51,395 nucleotides of DNA, from assembly GCA_031415695.1 (NCBI GenBank), contig JANOSH010000043.1, positions 1-51,395 on the forward strand. The letters run 5' to 3'. The notes below the pieces were generated by a model. It did no database searches, was not told the DNA's origin, and saw nothing but the letters and a program-made list of their open reading frames with translations. This stretch comes from JANOSH01 sp031415695. Its GTDB lineage: Bacteria; Actinomycetota; Acidimicrobiia; Acidimicrobiales; Ilumatobacteraceae. A program made the translations under genes and the position numbers. Positions 31,823 through 39,366 of the stretch are shown here, piece after piece (position 1 is the stretch's first letter; the number at the start of each line of letters is the position of its first letter).

Positions 31823-32920
31823 TCAGCCAGGCTTGTAGCCCGTGGGGATCTTGCCTGAGCGCACATCGGTGATGAGCGCCTCCATCTTGGTCTTCACGTC
31901 GGCCGGAACGGCCGAGGCAAAGTCGTGGTAGGGAGCAAGGCCAACATCGCCGAGGAAGTTACCGGCCGGCGGTGCACCCTTCTTGTACGCAGCAACGATG
32001 TCGATAACGCCCTTAGCAAGCAGCTTCATCGACGAGGTCACGAGGCAAGGATGCGCCTCGGGAACAGTGTCCCACTGGTCGACGTCGACACCGACGCAGT
32101 ACGCGCCCTTCTTCTTGGCTACTTCGGCCAACGCGCCGTTTCCGGTTGCGCCACCAGCACCGAACACAATGTCAGCACCCTGGTCGAGTGCCTGCTTGGC
32201 GGTGGTTGCGCCCCATTCAGGGTCGCCGAATGCCTTCTCGATAGCTCCCGGATGGAACGTCGAGATGTTCTTTACCTTCGGGTTCGTGTGCTTCGCACCG
32301 TTCTCCCAGCCGACCTTGAACGCCACGACTGGTGGCACTTTGTCGGTGCCGAGTACGGCAGCAACGGTGTTGGTCTTGGTGAGGTAACCAGCGAGTGCGC
32401 CAGCCATAAAGCCAGCCTTATCTTCGTTGAATATCAGGCCGCTCACGTTGGGCATAGCTGCACCCTTGAACTGGTCGACACCGATGAAGTGGATCTTCGG
32501 GTTGTCCTTGGCAAACGTGTCGGTAGCCTCGCCCAGGGCAAAACCAACGGTCACGATGACGTCGTACTTCTTGTCGATGAAGTTCTTGATGTTGGCGCCG
32601 TAATCCTTCGTGTCGATGGTTTCGACGTAATCGGCACGGCCCTTGTGCTGCGAAGCAGCTTCGAGCGAACCTTCCCAGGTGCTTTGGTTGAAGGACTTGT
32701 CGTCGACTTTACCGACGTCGGTTACGACTCCGATGCACAAGAAGTCGGTGGCACAATCGCCCTTGGGCTGAGCGGCGGCATCGATTTTCTTGGCAACAGC
32801 GCCAGCAGCGCTCGAAGCGGTGTTCTTGGCGGTGTCTACAGCCTTCTTGGCATCGCTGCCACAAGCCGCCAGCAGAAGCGTTACCGCAGCTGCTCCGGCG
32901 AGAAGTCGGTTGGATTTCAT
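31823..32920 (-). CDS. BMP family nucleoside-binding lipoprotein of ABC importer
   Basis: 365 residues from the ATG at 32920, with AAGGGGAG just upstream. The signal MKSNRLLAGAAAVTLLLAAC has lipobox LAAC (lipid-bearing Cys20), followed by a Lys/Ala-rich linker that may be flexible. The BMP domain shows GVVTDVGKVDDKSFNQSTWEG, VTVGFALGEATDTFAKDNP, FIGVDQF and 'GADIVFGAGGATGNGALAEVAKKKGAYCVGVDVDQW'. Family members (PnrA/TmpC, BmpA-D) bind purine and other nucleosides. Neighbouring phosphorylase and deaminase genes support purine or methylthio-nucleoside uptake. It is exported and tethered to the membrane. Confidence 0.93.
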   Translation of the reverse strand: MKSNRLLAGAAAVTLLLAACGSDAKKAVDTAKNTASSAAGAVAKKIDAAAQPKGDCATDFLCIGVVTDVGKVDDKSFNQSTWEGSLEAASQHKGRADYVETIDTKDYGANIKNFIDKKYDVIVTVGFALGEATDTFAKDNPKIHFIGVDQFKGAAMPNVSGLIFNEDKAGFMAGALAGYLTKTNTVAAVLGTDKVPPVVAFKVGWENGAKHTNPKVKNISTFHPGAIEKAFGDPEWGATTAKQALDQGADIVFGAGGATGNGALAEVAKKKGAYCVGVDVDQWDTVPEAHPCLVTSSMKLLAKGVIDIVAAYKKGAPPAGNFLGDVGLAPYHDFASAVPADVKTKMEALITDVRSGKIPTGYKPG

Positions 32921-32978
32921 GTTTCTCCCCTTGCTTATTTGGATTTTTTGGGTCATCTATGAGCGTAGCCCATACGCG

Positions 32979-33491
32979 CTACAGCCCCTCAGGCATGCGC
33001 TGATTCGGCTCACCTGGTCGAACGAGCTGACCGATGCGTACGGCGGCCCGCCGATACCTTGAGGCCAGCTCGTCAAGCTGGCCTCCTTCGTAGTCGTCGC
33101 TCGAAAATCCGGGGGCCATCGTGCAGGCAAAGACACAGAACCGACCGCCGGCAACCAGTGAGGCCCCCATCCAAACACCCGCCGGAACCACCAGCGTGAG
33201 AAGGTGACCGCCAAGAACATCGGGACCGACAATCGGTTCGGTCACCGTGAGGTCAGGCCACAGCAACAACAGCTGCATCGGGTCGCCGAGCTGGAAATGC
33301 CACACCTCGTCACTCGACAGGCGGTGCAGAGCGGAAAACGAATCATCGTCATCGGTGAGCATCGCGGTGATAGCCGTGCCACATGGCTTACCCGTGGCAT
33401 CAGAAACACCGCGCCACGTTTGACGAAACAGTCCGCCCTCGACGGGAAGCGGCTCAAGGCCAAGCGCCGCTATGAGATCTGCCTGATTCAC
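32979..33491 (-). CDS. DUF985 cupin-domain protein
   Basis: A 170-residue cupin of the DUF985 family: GLEPLPVEGGLFRQTWRG at the N-terminus, AITAMLTDDDDSFSALHRLSSDEVWHFQLGDPMQLLLLWPD (cupin motif 1, with the expected His and Glu), 'VVPAGVWMGASLVAGGRFCVFACTMAPGFSSDDYE' (motif 2). The biochemical activity of this family is not established; the fold suggests small-molecule or metal binding. Its ATG overlaps the stop of the amidohydrolase gene (ATGA), placing it firmly in the salvage operon. A sugar- or nucleoside-related epimerase or sensor role is possible but unproven. Confidence 0.88.
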   Translation of the reverse strand: MNQADLIAALGLEPLPVEGGLFRQTWRGVSDATGKPCGTAITAMLTDDDDSFSALHRLSSDEVWHFQLGDPMQLLLLWPDLTVTEPIVGPDVLGGHLLTLVVPAGVWMGASLVAGGRFCVFACTMAPGFSSDDYEGGQLDELASRYRRAAVRIGQLVRPGEPNQRMPEGL

Positions 33492-34771
33492 GACCAGCTC
33501 CTGACCAACTTGTCGATCTCGGCTAGTACTGCCCCGACGTCGACAGTAAGCACTCGGCCGTTACGGACTACCTGGACGCCGTCGACGACGACATCACGCA
33601 CTTCGGCTCGGCTCGCACAATACGCAATCGCTGAATAGGGATCTGCCCGCGGGTGCATCGACGGGGCGTCGGCATCGAGCACCACCAAGTCGGCCCTCTT
33701 CCCCACCTCGAGCGAGCCCACAAGCTGATCGATCCCGAGAGCACGGGCACCGTTGATGGTGGCCATACGAACAAGCTCGGCGGCGGGCAAGAGTGTTGCA
33801 TCATGGCGCGTTCCCTTCTGAACGTACCCTGCGAGACGCATTGCGACGAACAAATCGAGATCGTTGCCCGACGCAGCACCGTCGGTTCCGAGCGCAACGT
33901 TGATCCCGGCGTGCTGCAGTTCGGGTACACGGGCAATACCGCTGCCCAACTTCATGTTCGACGCCGGACAGTGAACCGCCGACGCGCCCGCCACAGCCAT
34001 CAGCTCCATGTCGGAATCGGTGACGTGGACGCTGTGGGCACAGACCGTCCGCGATGTAAGTAGGCCCGCGGCCGCCAGACTGGCCGTTGGCGTCAAGGCA
34101 TGCCGTTGAGCGACCTGTTCCATCTCGGCCAGCGTTTCGGACGAATGCACGTTGACCCCGACAAAGAACTCGGCCGCAAGCTCGCCAATGGCGCGCATCT
34201 GATCGAGATCGAGCAGATAGCTCGAATGCGGCTGCAGCCACGCTGGACTGTCTCGCACTACATCTCGAGCCCAGGCAAGTCGTTCAGGGAACGGACGGTT
34301 GTCGGGCCCAGGAAACTCGATAAAGACCGGCCCGTTAAACAACCGCATACCACCGTCGGCTGCGGCGCGGGTTGTCGCCTCGGGAAAGAAGTACATATCA
34401 AGCACGGATGTGATGCCGGCTTGCAAACACTCGGCCACTGCAAGCTGCGAACCAAGCAGCACCGAGTCGTAGGACAGGACGCGTCCTTCGATGGGGAGCA
34501 GCGTGCCGAGAAACCCTTCGAGGTCCATGTCGTCGGCCAACCCGCGAAACATCGTCATCGCCAAATGCGCATGAGCGTTGACCATGCCCGGCATCACAAC
34601 TCCTCCGCCTGCGTCGATGACGGTGGCATCGCCACGGTAGGGCGGCGCAGCATGACTTGACCCGACGTAGGTGAGTACGCCGTCGTCACTGACGATGGTG
34701 CCGTTCGTAACGACGCTGTTCGTCGCATCGACGGTGGCGATCAGCGCGTTGGTCACCACCAACTGGGTCAC
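33488..34771 (-). CDS. mtaD: amidohydrolase, MTA/SAH deaminase-like
   Basis: A 427-residue metal-dependent amidohydrolase of the 5-methylthioadenosine/S-adenosylhomocysteine deaminase (MtaD/TrzA/AtzB) group. Metal and substrate motifs: GMVNAHAHLAMTMFRGLADDMDLEGFL, VGVNVHSSETLAEM, TVCAHSVHVTDSDM and LGTDGAASGNDLDLF, ending in the usual 'GKRADLVVLD.D.PSMHP'. It would turn the 6-amino group of an adenosine analogue into a 6-oxo group, releasing ammonia. Overlaps of four bases at both ends tie it to the phosphorylase and the cupin. Guanine deaminase or SAH specificity cannot be excluded. Confidence 0.85.
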   Translation of the reverse strand: MTQLVVTNALIATVDATNSVVTNGTIVSDDGVLTYVGSSHAAPPYRGDATVIDAGGGVVMPGMVNAHAHLAMTMFRGLADDMDLEGFLGTLLPIEGRVLSYDSVLLGSQLAVAECLQAGITSVLDMYFFPEATTRAAADGGMRLFNGPVFIEFPGPDNRPFPERLAWARDVVRDSPAWLQPHSSYLLDLDQMRAIGELAAEFFVGVNVHSSETLAEMEQVAQRHALTPTASLAAAGLLTSRTVCAHSVHVTDSDMELMAVAGASAVHCPASNMKLGSGIARVPELQHAGINVALGTDGAASGNDLDLFVAMRLAGYVQKGTRHDATLLPAAELVRMATINGARALGIDQLVGSLEVGKRADLVVLDADAPSMHPRADPYSAIAYCASRAEVRDVVVDGVQVVRNGRVLTVDVGAVLAEIDKLVRSWS

Positions 34772-35550
34772 ATGGCCTCCAGCACTCGGCGCAAAAGGGC
34801 ACCCAGCCGGGGGGCAGCCTCGCGAGCAGCCGCGAAAACGTCTGCGCCCGACAACGGTTGATCGGACACGCCAGCGGCCAGGTTCGACACCAAAGCGACG
34901 CCAAGGACTTCCATGCCCGCGTTGCGGCCCGAGATGGCCTCGACCACCGTGGACATACCAACTAGGTCGGCGCCGAGCACGCGACCCATTCGAATTTCGG
35001 CCGGGGTCTCGAAATGCGGACCGCGGAACCCCATGTACACACCTTCGTCAAGGGTGGCATCGACGGTGCGGGCAAGGGCGCGAAGACGAGCCGAGTACAA
35101 ATCGGTGAGGTCGGTGAAGTCGGGGCCGACCAGCGGCGACGCCCCGGTGTAATTGATGTGATCACTGATAAGGATGGGCGAGCCGACGGCCCAATCAGGC
35201 CGGATAGAGCCCGACGCATTGGTCAGCACGAGCGTCGAGCAACCCGCTGCCGCCGCCGTACGGACCCCATGAGCGACAACGGTGGGGTCGTGCCCCTCAT
35301 ACAGGTGTACCCGTCCGCGAAACACCAGCACCCGTTGACTGCCGACGTGCACCGAGCGGATACCACCCGCGTGCCCGGGCACCGTGGGGGCCGGGAATCC
35401 CGGCAGAATATCCATCGGAACCTCGACGCCGGTTCCGATTGCATCGGCCGCAGGACCCCAGCCGGATCCCAAGATCACCGCCACGTCGTGACGTTCGCAG
35501 CCGGTACGTTGGGCGATGATGGCGGCGGCGGTGAGTGCCATTTCAGTCAT
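34768..35550 (-). CDS. purine nucleoside phosphorylase (possible methylthioinosine phosphorylase)
   Basis: A 260-residue trimeric-type PNP. VILGSGWGPAAD (about 26-37) is the phosphate loop, RVHLYEGHDP (80-89), LVLTNASGSIRPDWAVGSPILISDHINYTG (about 107-136), FETPAEIRMGRVLGADLVGMSTVVEAI, and ALVSNLAAGVSDQPLS with the base-contacting Asn. That Asn, rather than the Asp of methylthioadenosine phosphorylases, points to 6-oxopurines. It is the first gene of the salvage/uptake operon. A second ATG at 35541 gives a more usual N-terminus (MALTAAAIIAQ). The bases at the 35550 start coincide with the 3' end of a group II intron remnant, so the first codons may be intron-derived. Confidence 0.9.
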   Translation of the reverse strand: MTEMALTAAAIIAQRTGCERHDVAVILGSGWGPAADAIGTGVEVPMDILPGFPAPTVPGHAGGIRSVHVGSQRVLVFRGRVHLYEGHDPTVVAHGVRTAAAAGCSTLVLTNASGSIRPDWAVGSPILISDHINYTGASPLVGPDFTDLTDLYSARLRALARTVDATLDEGVYMGFRGPHFETPAEIRMGRVLGADLVGMSTVVEAISGRNAGMEVLGVALVSNLAAGVSDQPLSGADVFAAAREAAPRLGALLRRVLEAM

Positions 35551-35640
35551 TGGTAGTCAGGGGCGCAGTGCCGTTGCCGGTCTGTTTCCCCATTCTCCTT
35601 TCAATCCGTGCGTGCGGTTTTCCCGCACACGGCTTACGTT
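35551..35640 (-). mobile_element. 3' remnant of a group II intron (domains V-VI)
   Basis: On the minus strand, 35635-35604 folds as group II intron domain V: it opens with the catalytic AGC triad (AAGCCGTGTGCGG), a GAAAA loop, and the returning strand CCGCACGCACGG with the characteristic two-base bulge. The next ~50 bases can form a domain VI-like stem (GGGG pairing with CCCC) and end CTGACTACCAAT, consistent with a branch-point A and an AY 3' end at about 35550. No reverse transcriptase/maturase coding sequence and no domains I-III are seen upstream, so the element is truncated and probably not self-mobile. Confidence 0.8.
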
Positions 35641-35696
35641 CGGTCTTCCTGGCATAGTTACACAGCCTTCGGATACGCAAGGGTGCCGAGCAATTT

Positions 35697-36061
35697 GTGC
35701 AAGTGCAACGTCTCACCGCACTCATCGACGTCCAGCAGGACCGCTTCGACAACCAACCGGCCCCGACGTCAACGCCTGGGTCACCGGCCGACTTATCCCA
35801 CTCCTCGAACGCCAACCAGGCGGACAGATGCGATGGTGCCAATCATGGTGGGCGCACCCCGAAGTCCTCTCACGATTCGAAGCGTGCGGGCGAGCATGGG
35901 AAACCCTCCGCCTCGAACCGGGCACCGGCATGAGTGTCTGGTACCGCGACCATTTGGACCCGATGCTCACCACCGTCATGTCCGGCACCGGCCCATTCGC
36001 CGCATGCACCGTCGACAGGCACGCGCCACCAGTCCCGCTACCGACCACCACCACCGATTAA
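35697..36061 (+). pseudogene. DUF4913 family protein, frameshifted
   Basis: The coding signal switches frame near 35765, in a run of C. The first frame encodes a short helical start (VQVQRLTALIDVQQDRF). The second continues PDVNAWVTGRLIPLLERQ and the DUF4913 core RWCQSWWAHPEVLSRFEACGRAW, RLEPGTGMSVWYRDHLDPML and GPFAACTVDRH, ending at 36061. DUF4913 proteins are typical cargo of actinobacterial plasmids and integrative elements; no function is established. A single-base sequencing error could also explain the shift. It supports the view that 35.55-39.2 kb came in by transfer. Confidence 0.7.
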
Positions 36062-36070
36062 GGACGCATC

Positions 36071-36329
36071 ATGACCAACGCGCACCAGACGCTCTCCGAC
36101 ACCCAGTCGGGTCACGTTGCTCACGCCGGAACCACACCAGAGCCTGCACGAAACCCGACCGTGGACGAACACCGCCGGGCTCACCACCGCCGCCCGTGCG
36201 CAAGGACACCCAGCGACGCTTGCATCTCTCGACTACCCCACCCCAATCACTGATGCGCGACCCGGAGTCGTCCCGCCGGCCGTCTCACTGACCCGCACGT
36301 CGGCATACCAGGCGGCCCGGCACCTCTGA
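36071..36329 (+). pseudogene. degraded short reading frame after DUF4913
   Basis: An ATG at 36071 (with AAGGA upstream) opens MTNAHQTLSDTQSGHVAHAG but this frame becomes low-complexity and stops at 36253. A second frame, from about 36117, carries the more protein-like RPWTNTAGLTTAARAQGHP and ends at 36329. This looks like one broken gene of the mobile segment, with a frameshift near 36130-36160. I recognise no family. Confidence 0.35.
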
Positions 36330-36469
36330 CCCGGCTGATCCAATGGAGTGCGCGTCGTTGGCCAGACGCCACGCCCCTCTATCTGACCCGCACCTATTGG
36401 ACCCTTTCCGACGATGGTCACGACCAACGCAGAGTCGCTCTTGCATCGGACTTTGACTACCTCGCCTGT

Positions 36470-36997
36470 ATGGCTCGGAACCCCGACGGCCGCGAGCAAG
36501 GCCTAACGCTTACCGAACGCGCGCTCACGGAAATGCGAGCAAACCCGGACCCGGCCCAGGTGACGGCCGTGGGTCTCGCCCGTTCCGAAGTTCTTCGGCT
36601 AGCGAGCGCTACCCCGCAAGGAGCGACCGCGGTTCTCGCTCTCATAGGCGACTGGCCGATGGTGTTCGGGCTCATCATCGGATCAGCGACTGGTCAAGAA
36701 ATTTCCGGGCGGATCTGCGAGGCAGCCACACATGCCGACCACGCTCATCTCAGGCGACTAACCGACATCGCCAACACCATCGAACACGCCTGGGCCAAGA
36801 GCGAAGCACTGGTAGCAATCGCGACCGCGGTCGCCAACCACCACCCAGCCGACGGATGGCGGACACTGGTGGACCTCGCCATCCGCCCAGGCTTTGGAGC
36901 CGACCCGGTAGTGCTGTCCACCCTTATTGGAATGGGGGACTCCGAAGTCGTGGCCTTCGTGGTCAACTGGCTGAGGTTGCGCAGCAGCCGGCTCTAG
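36470..36997 (+). CDS. hypothetical protein of the mobile segment
   Basis: 175 residues from the ATG at 36470. The frame is open back to 36254 without an obvious ATG or GTG, and the residues there (TPLYLTRTYWTLSDDGHDQRRVALASDFDYLACMA) look like protein, so the gene may be 5'-truncated. The product is Ala/Leu-rich and largely helical (RALTEMRANPDPAQVTAVGLARSEVLRLA, HAWAKSEALVAIATAVANHH), like an alpha-solenoid or DNA-associated helical protein, with no signal peptide. It ends 35 bases before the stop of the convergent integrase. No family recognised. Confidence 0.5.
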   Translation: MARNPDGREQGLTLTERALTEMRANPDPAQVTAVGLARSEVLRLASATPQGATAVLALIGDWPMVFGLIIGSATGQEISGRICEAATHADHAHLRRLTDIANTIEHAWAKSEALVAIATAVANHHPADGWRTLVDLAIRPGFGADPVVLSTLIGMGDSEVVAFVVNWLRLRSSRL

Positions 36998-37032
36998 ATG
37001 GGGGATGGACCCTGCCCCGGCGATGGGCTGCG

Positions 37033-38091
37033 TTACAGGCCGAGGTAGCCAGAGGCGGGGTCGGTGAAGAGTTCGGCGTCTTCGATGTAGCCGCGCATTG
37101 TTGCTAACGATTTTTGGCCGGTGGTGCGCATGATGGTGTGTTCGGGTGCGCCGTTGCGGCTGGCGGTGGTTATGTTGCCGCGTCGCAGGCTGTGGCCGGC
37201 GAAGTCGTTGACGTTGTGCCCGAGTGCGTTCATGTGTCGTTTCACGATGATCGCTACGGCTTGGGGCGTGAGACCGGCCGCGCCGATGTTGCCGTGCCGG
37301 TCGATGCGTCGCAGCACCGGGCCGTCGGTGTGGGGTGAGGTGCGTTGCCAGGCGCGGTAGGCGGTGACGGGGCAGGTGGTTTCGTCGTTGCCGTACACGA
37401 TCTCAACGCGCCGACCGCGTGCTTCCTGATCGGTCTTCGATCGTCGCAGGTGGATGAGGAGTCCTTCGGGCGCGCTGGCGACGTCGCCGGTCTGCAGGCC
37501 GGCGAGTTCTGAGCGCCGCATCCCGGACGCGAACCCGAGCAACAACACCAAGCGGTCGCGGATATCGATCGGCCTGTCACCGGTCCTTGTGACCGCGGCC
37601 CGGATGTCGGCGAGCGTGATTGCCTTTTTCTGGGTTGGTGCGGTACCGAGGAGCCGGCGGATGCCTTTCATGGTTTCGGCAACGATCGGGTCACGACACG
37701 GGTTGGTTTCGTTGGCGAGCTGGTGGGCGACCGAGATCGCTGCGATCCGCCGCTCGATCGTCGACACAGCGAGAGGCGCGCGGTCATCGGAAGGCTGTGC
37801 GAGGTCGGTCAGATAGGTAGCGACCGTTGCCGGCGACGCCGGCAACGAAACGAGTTGCAGATGTCGACACCACTGGCTGAAATCGGCGAAGTCGCTGCGG
37901 TACGCGGTGAGCGTCGCGGGTGCCCGCGCTGCCGTGGCCATCTGCGCGGCCTTCGACTGCAACTCAACAATCCGGTCCGGGTGTTCACCGGGCCGGTACA
38001 GCTCGACCGGACCGTCTGCAGCCATGGTAACGGCCGGGTCTCGATCGCCGATCTGGGGCGATCGTGGAGGACGTTTCTTGGTCACCATCAC
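37033..38091 (-). CDS. tyrosine recombinase/site-specific integrase
   Basis: A 352-residue phage-integrase family protein. The N-terminal SAM-like DNA-binding domain covers about 50-130 and the catalytic domain about 155-345. Catalytic residues: Arg192 or Arg193 (GFASGMRRSELAGL), Lys219 (RRSKTDQ), His300 and Arg303 (AGHSLRRGN), Gln326 in the place often held by His/Trp (TTGQKS), and nucleophile Tyr335 (TMRGYIED). It would integrate or excise the surrounding element. The GTG start at 38091 overlaps the stop of the DUF1016 nuclease gene (GTGA), so the two are translationally coupled. No tRNA or clear attachment repeat was found near it. Confidence 0.92.
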   Translation of the reverse strand: MMVTKKRPPRSPQIGDRDPAVTMAADGPVELYRPGEHPDRIVELQSKAAQMATAARAPATLTAYRSDFADFSQWCRHLQLVSLPASPATVATYLTDLAQPSDDRAPLAVSTIERRIAAISVAHQLANETNPCRDPIVAETMKGIRRLLGTAPTQKKAITLADIRAAVTRTGDRPIDIRDRLVLLLGFASGMRRSELAGLQTGDVASAPEGLLIHLRRSKTDQEARGRRVEIVYGNDETTCPVTAYRAWQRTSPHTDGPVLRRIDRHGNIGAAGLTPQAVAIIVKRHMNALGHNVNDFAGHSLRRGNITTASRNGAPEHTIMRTTGQKSLATMRGYIEDAELFTDPASGYLGL

Positions 38092-39188
38092 GACTGGTCG
38101 GGGTGAGCGGCGTCGAATTCATGGACTGCGGCTTCGACCAGTTCGACAAGCTCGGTTTCACCCGGCAACACCTGCCGCTCCGTTTCGGGGAGTTCGGTAT
38201 ACCGATAGCCGGACACAGCCATCGGCGATGTCGACCGGCCCAGCGCGTACCTTACGATCCGTTCGTTCTTCGCCGTGCATAACAGCAACCCGACCGTTTC
38301 GTTGTGCCCGGGCAGTCGCAACATGTCGTCGACCGCCGCGACATACAGGTTCAGTTGGCCGATATCACCACCGGTAAGCTTCGTTGTCTTCAACTCGATC
38401 ACCACATAGCGGACCGTCGGGATATGAAACATGAGCAGATCGATGAACAGCTCGTCACCGTCGACATCGAGCCGGTACTGACGGCCAACGAACGCGAACC
38501 CGTGCCCAAGTTCCAACAAGAATTGCTGCACATGCGCAACCAACGCTGCTTCCAGCGTGCGTTCCGCCGCGTCGCGTTCCAACATCAAGAACTCGAGGTT
38601 GTACGGGTCTTTCGTGATCTGCTGCACCAACTCGGACTCACCCGCCGGGAACAACCGTGCGAAGTTCGATGGTGCAGTACCGACACGCCGATGCAAACCC
38701 GACATGATCTGGTGTTCCAACACCGCCCTCGACCAACCGAACTCGATCGCCTGACCGGCATACCATGCCCGGAGTTCAGCGTCGTCGAGTTTGTCGAGCA
38801 GCGTCTGGTTGTGGCCCCACGGCATCTTGCCTACGACTCGTAGGCAAGAGTCCCGGTCGGGCCACGCGGCAGCAAAACGGCGCATGTAGTTCAAGTTCCC
38901 CGGCGACAGTCCACTCATCGAAGAGAACTCCCGGCGCAGGTCTGACGACAGCCGGTCCACGACTTTCGTGCGTGGGCCCTCGGCGCTCTGGCGGTCCAGA
39001 ATCAACCGCCCCAAATCCCAGTACAGCCCAATCAACTCGGCGTTCACTGCCAACACCGCCCGAGTCCGCGCCGACTGGATCGCCGCTTTCGCGGCCGCTA
39101 ACACCGATCCGTAATCGGCATCCATGCCGCCCGGTGACTGCTGGACGTTACGTTTCGGCACGGCCGGTTTCTTTGGACTCACCCCCAA
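38088..39188 (-). CDS. DUF1016 (YhcG-type) PD-(D/E)XK nuclease domain protein
   Basis: A 366-residue protein with the YhcG/DUF1016 N-terminal region (SARTRAVLAVNAELIGLYWDLGRLIL, then LSSDLRREFSSMSGLSPGNLNYMRRFAAAW) and the C-terminal nuclease fold VDGDELFIDLLMFHIPTVRYVVIELKT, whose D...ExK residues form the PD-(D/E)XK site. The family occurs next to restriction-modification genes and on mobile elements, and has been linked to DNA damage or defence, without a settled role. The start is a TTG at 39188 or a GTG at 39182. A 15-bp palindrome lies 17 bases upstream. It leads a two-gene unit with the integrase. Confidence 0.88.
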   Translation of the reverse strand: MGVSPKKPAVPKRNVQQSPGGMDADYGSVLAAAKAAIQSARTRAVLAVNAELIGLYWDLGRLILDRQSAEGPRTKVVDRLSSDLRREFSSMSGLSPGNLNYMRRFAAAWPDRDSCLRVVGKMPWGHNQTLLDKLDDAELRAWYAGQAIEFGWSRAVLEHQIMSGLHRRVGTAPSNFARLFPAGESELVQQITKDPYNLEFLMLERDAAERTLEAALVAHVQQFLLELGHGFAFVGRQYRLDVDGDELFIDLLMFHIPTVRYVVIELKTTKLTGGDIGQLNLYVAAVDDMLRLPGHNETVGLLLCTAKNERIVRYALGRSTSPMAVSGYRYTELPETERQVLPGETELVELVEAAVHEFDAAHPDQS

Positions 39189-39204
39189 ATCCTACCCCGT
39201 TCAT

Positions 39205-39239
39205 CTGGGTCACGATAAGGGATACTTATCGTGATCCAG
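39205..39239. promoter_or_regulatory. 15-bp near-perfect palindrome upstream of the nuclease gene
   Basis: CTGGGTCACGATAAG (39205-39219) and CTTATCGTGATCCAG (39225-39239) are inverted copies differing at one position, separated by GGATA. The repeat sits just before the DUF1016 start and at the outer boundary of the mobile segment. It could be an operator or a site for the neighbouring recombinase. Its AT-rich centre could hold a promoter -10 element. Confidence 0.65.
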
Positions 39240-39366
39240 ATCGACGGCGGTACGAGCGCTCTTTTCCACATCCCATCCGCTGCGCGTCTGACCGCTCATG
39301 TAAAGGTGGACTGGACCAGCTTTCAGGACGCACCATGCCGACATCGTAATGTTGTAGACAGTGTTC

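Noticed and set aside
31925..32962. 345-residue plus-strand frame across the BMP lipoprotein gene
   Set aside because: Antisense shadow; the minus-strand frame has a lipobox, a ribosome binding site and BMP motifs.
35543..35842. 99-residue minus-strand frame over the intron remnant
   Set aside because: Its sequence is just a translation of intron domains V-VI; such spurious frames are common over group II introns.
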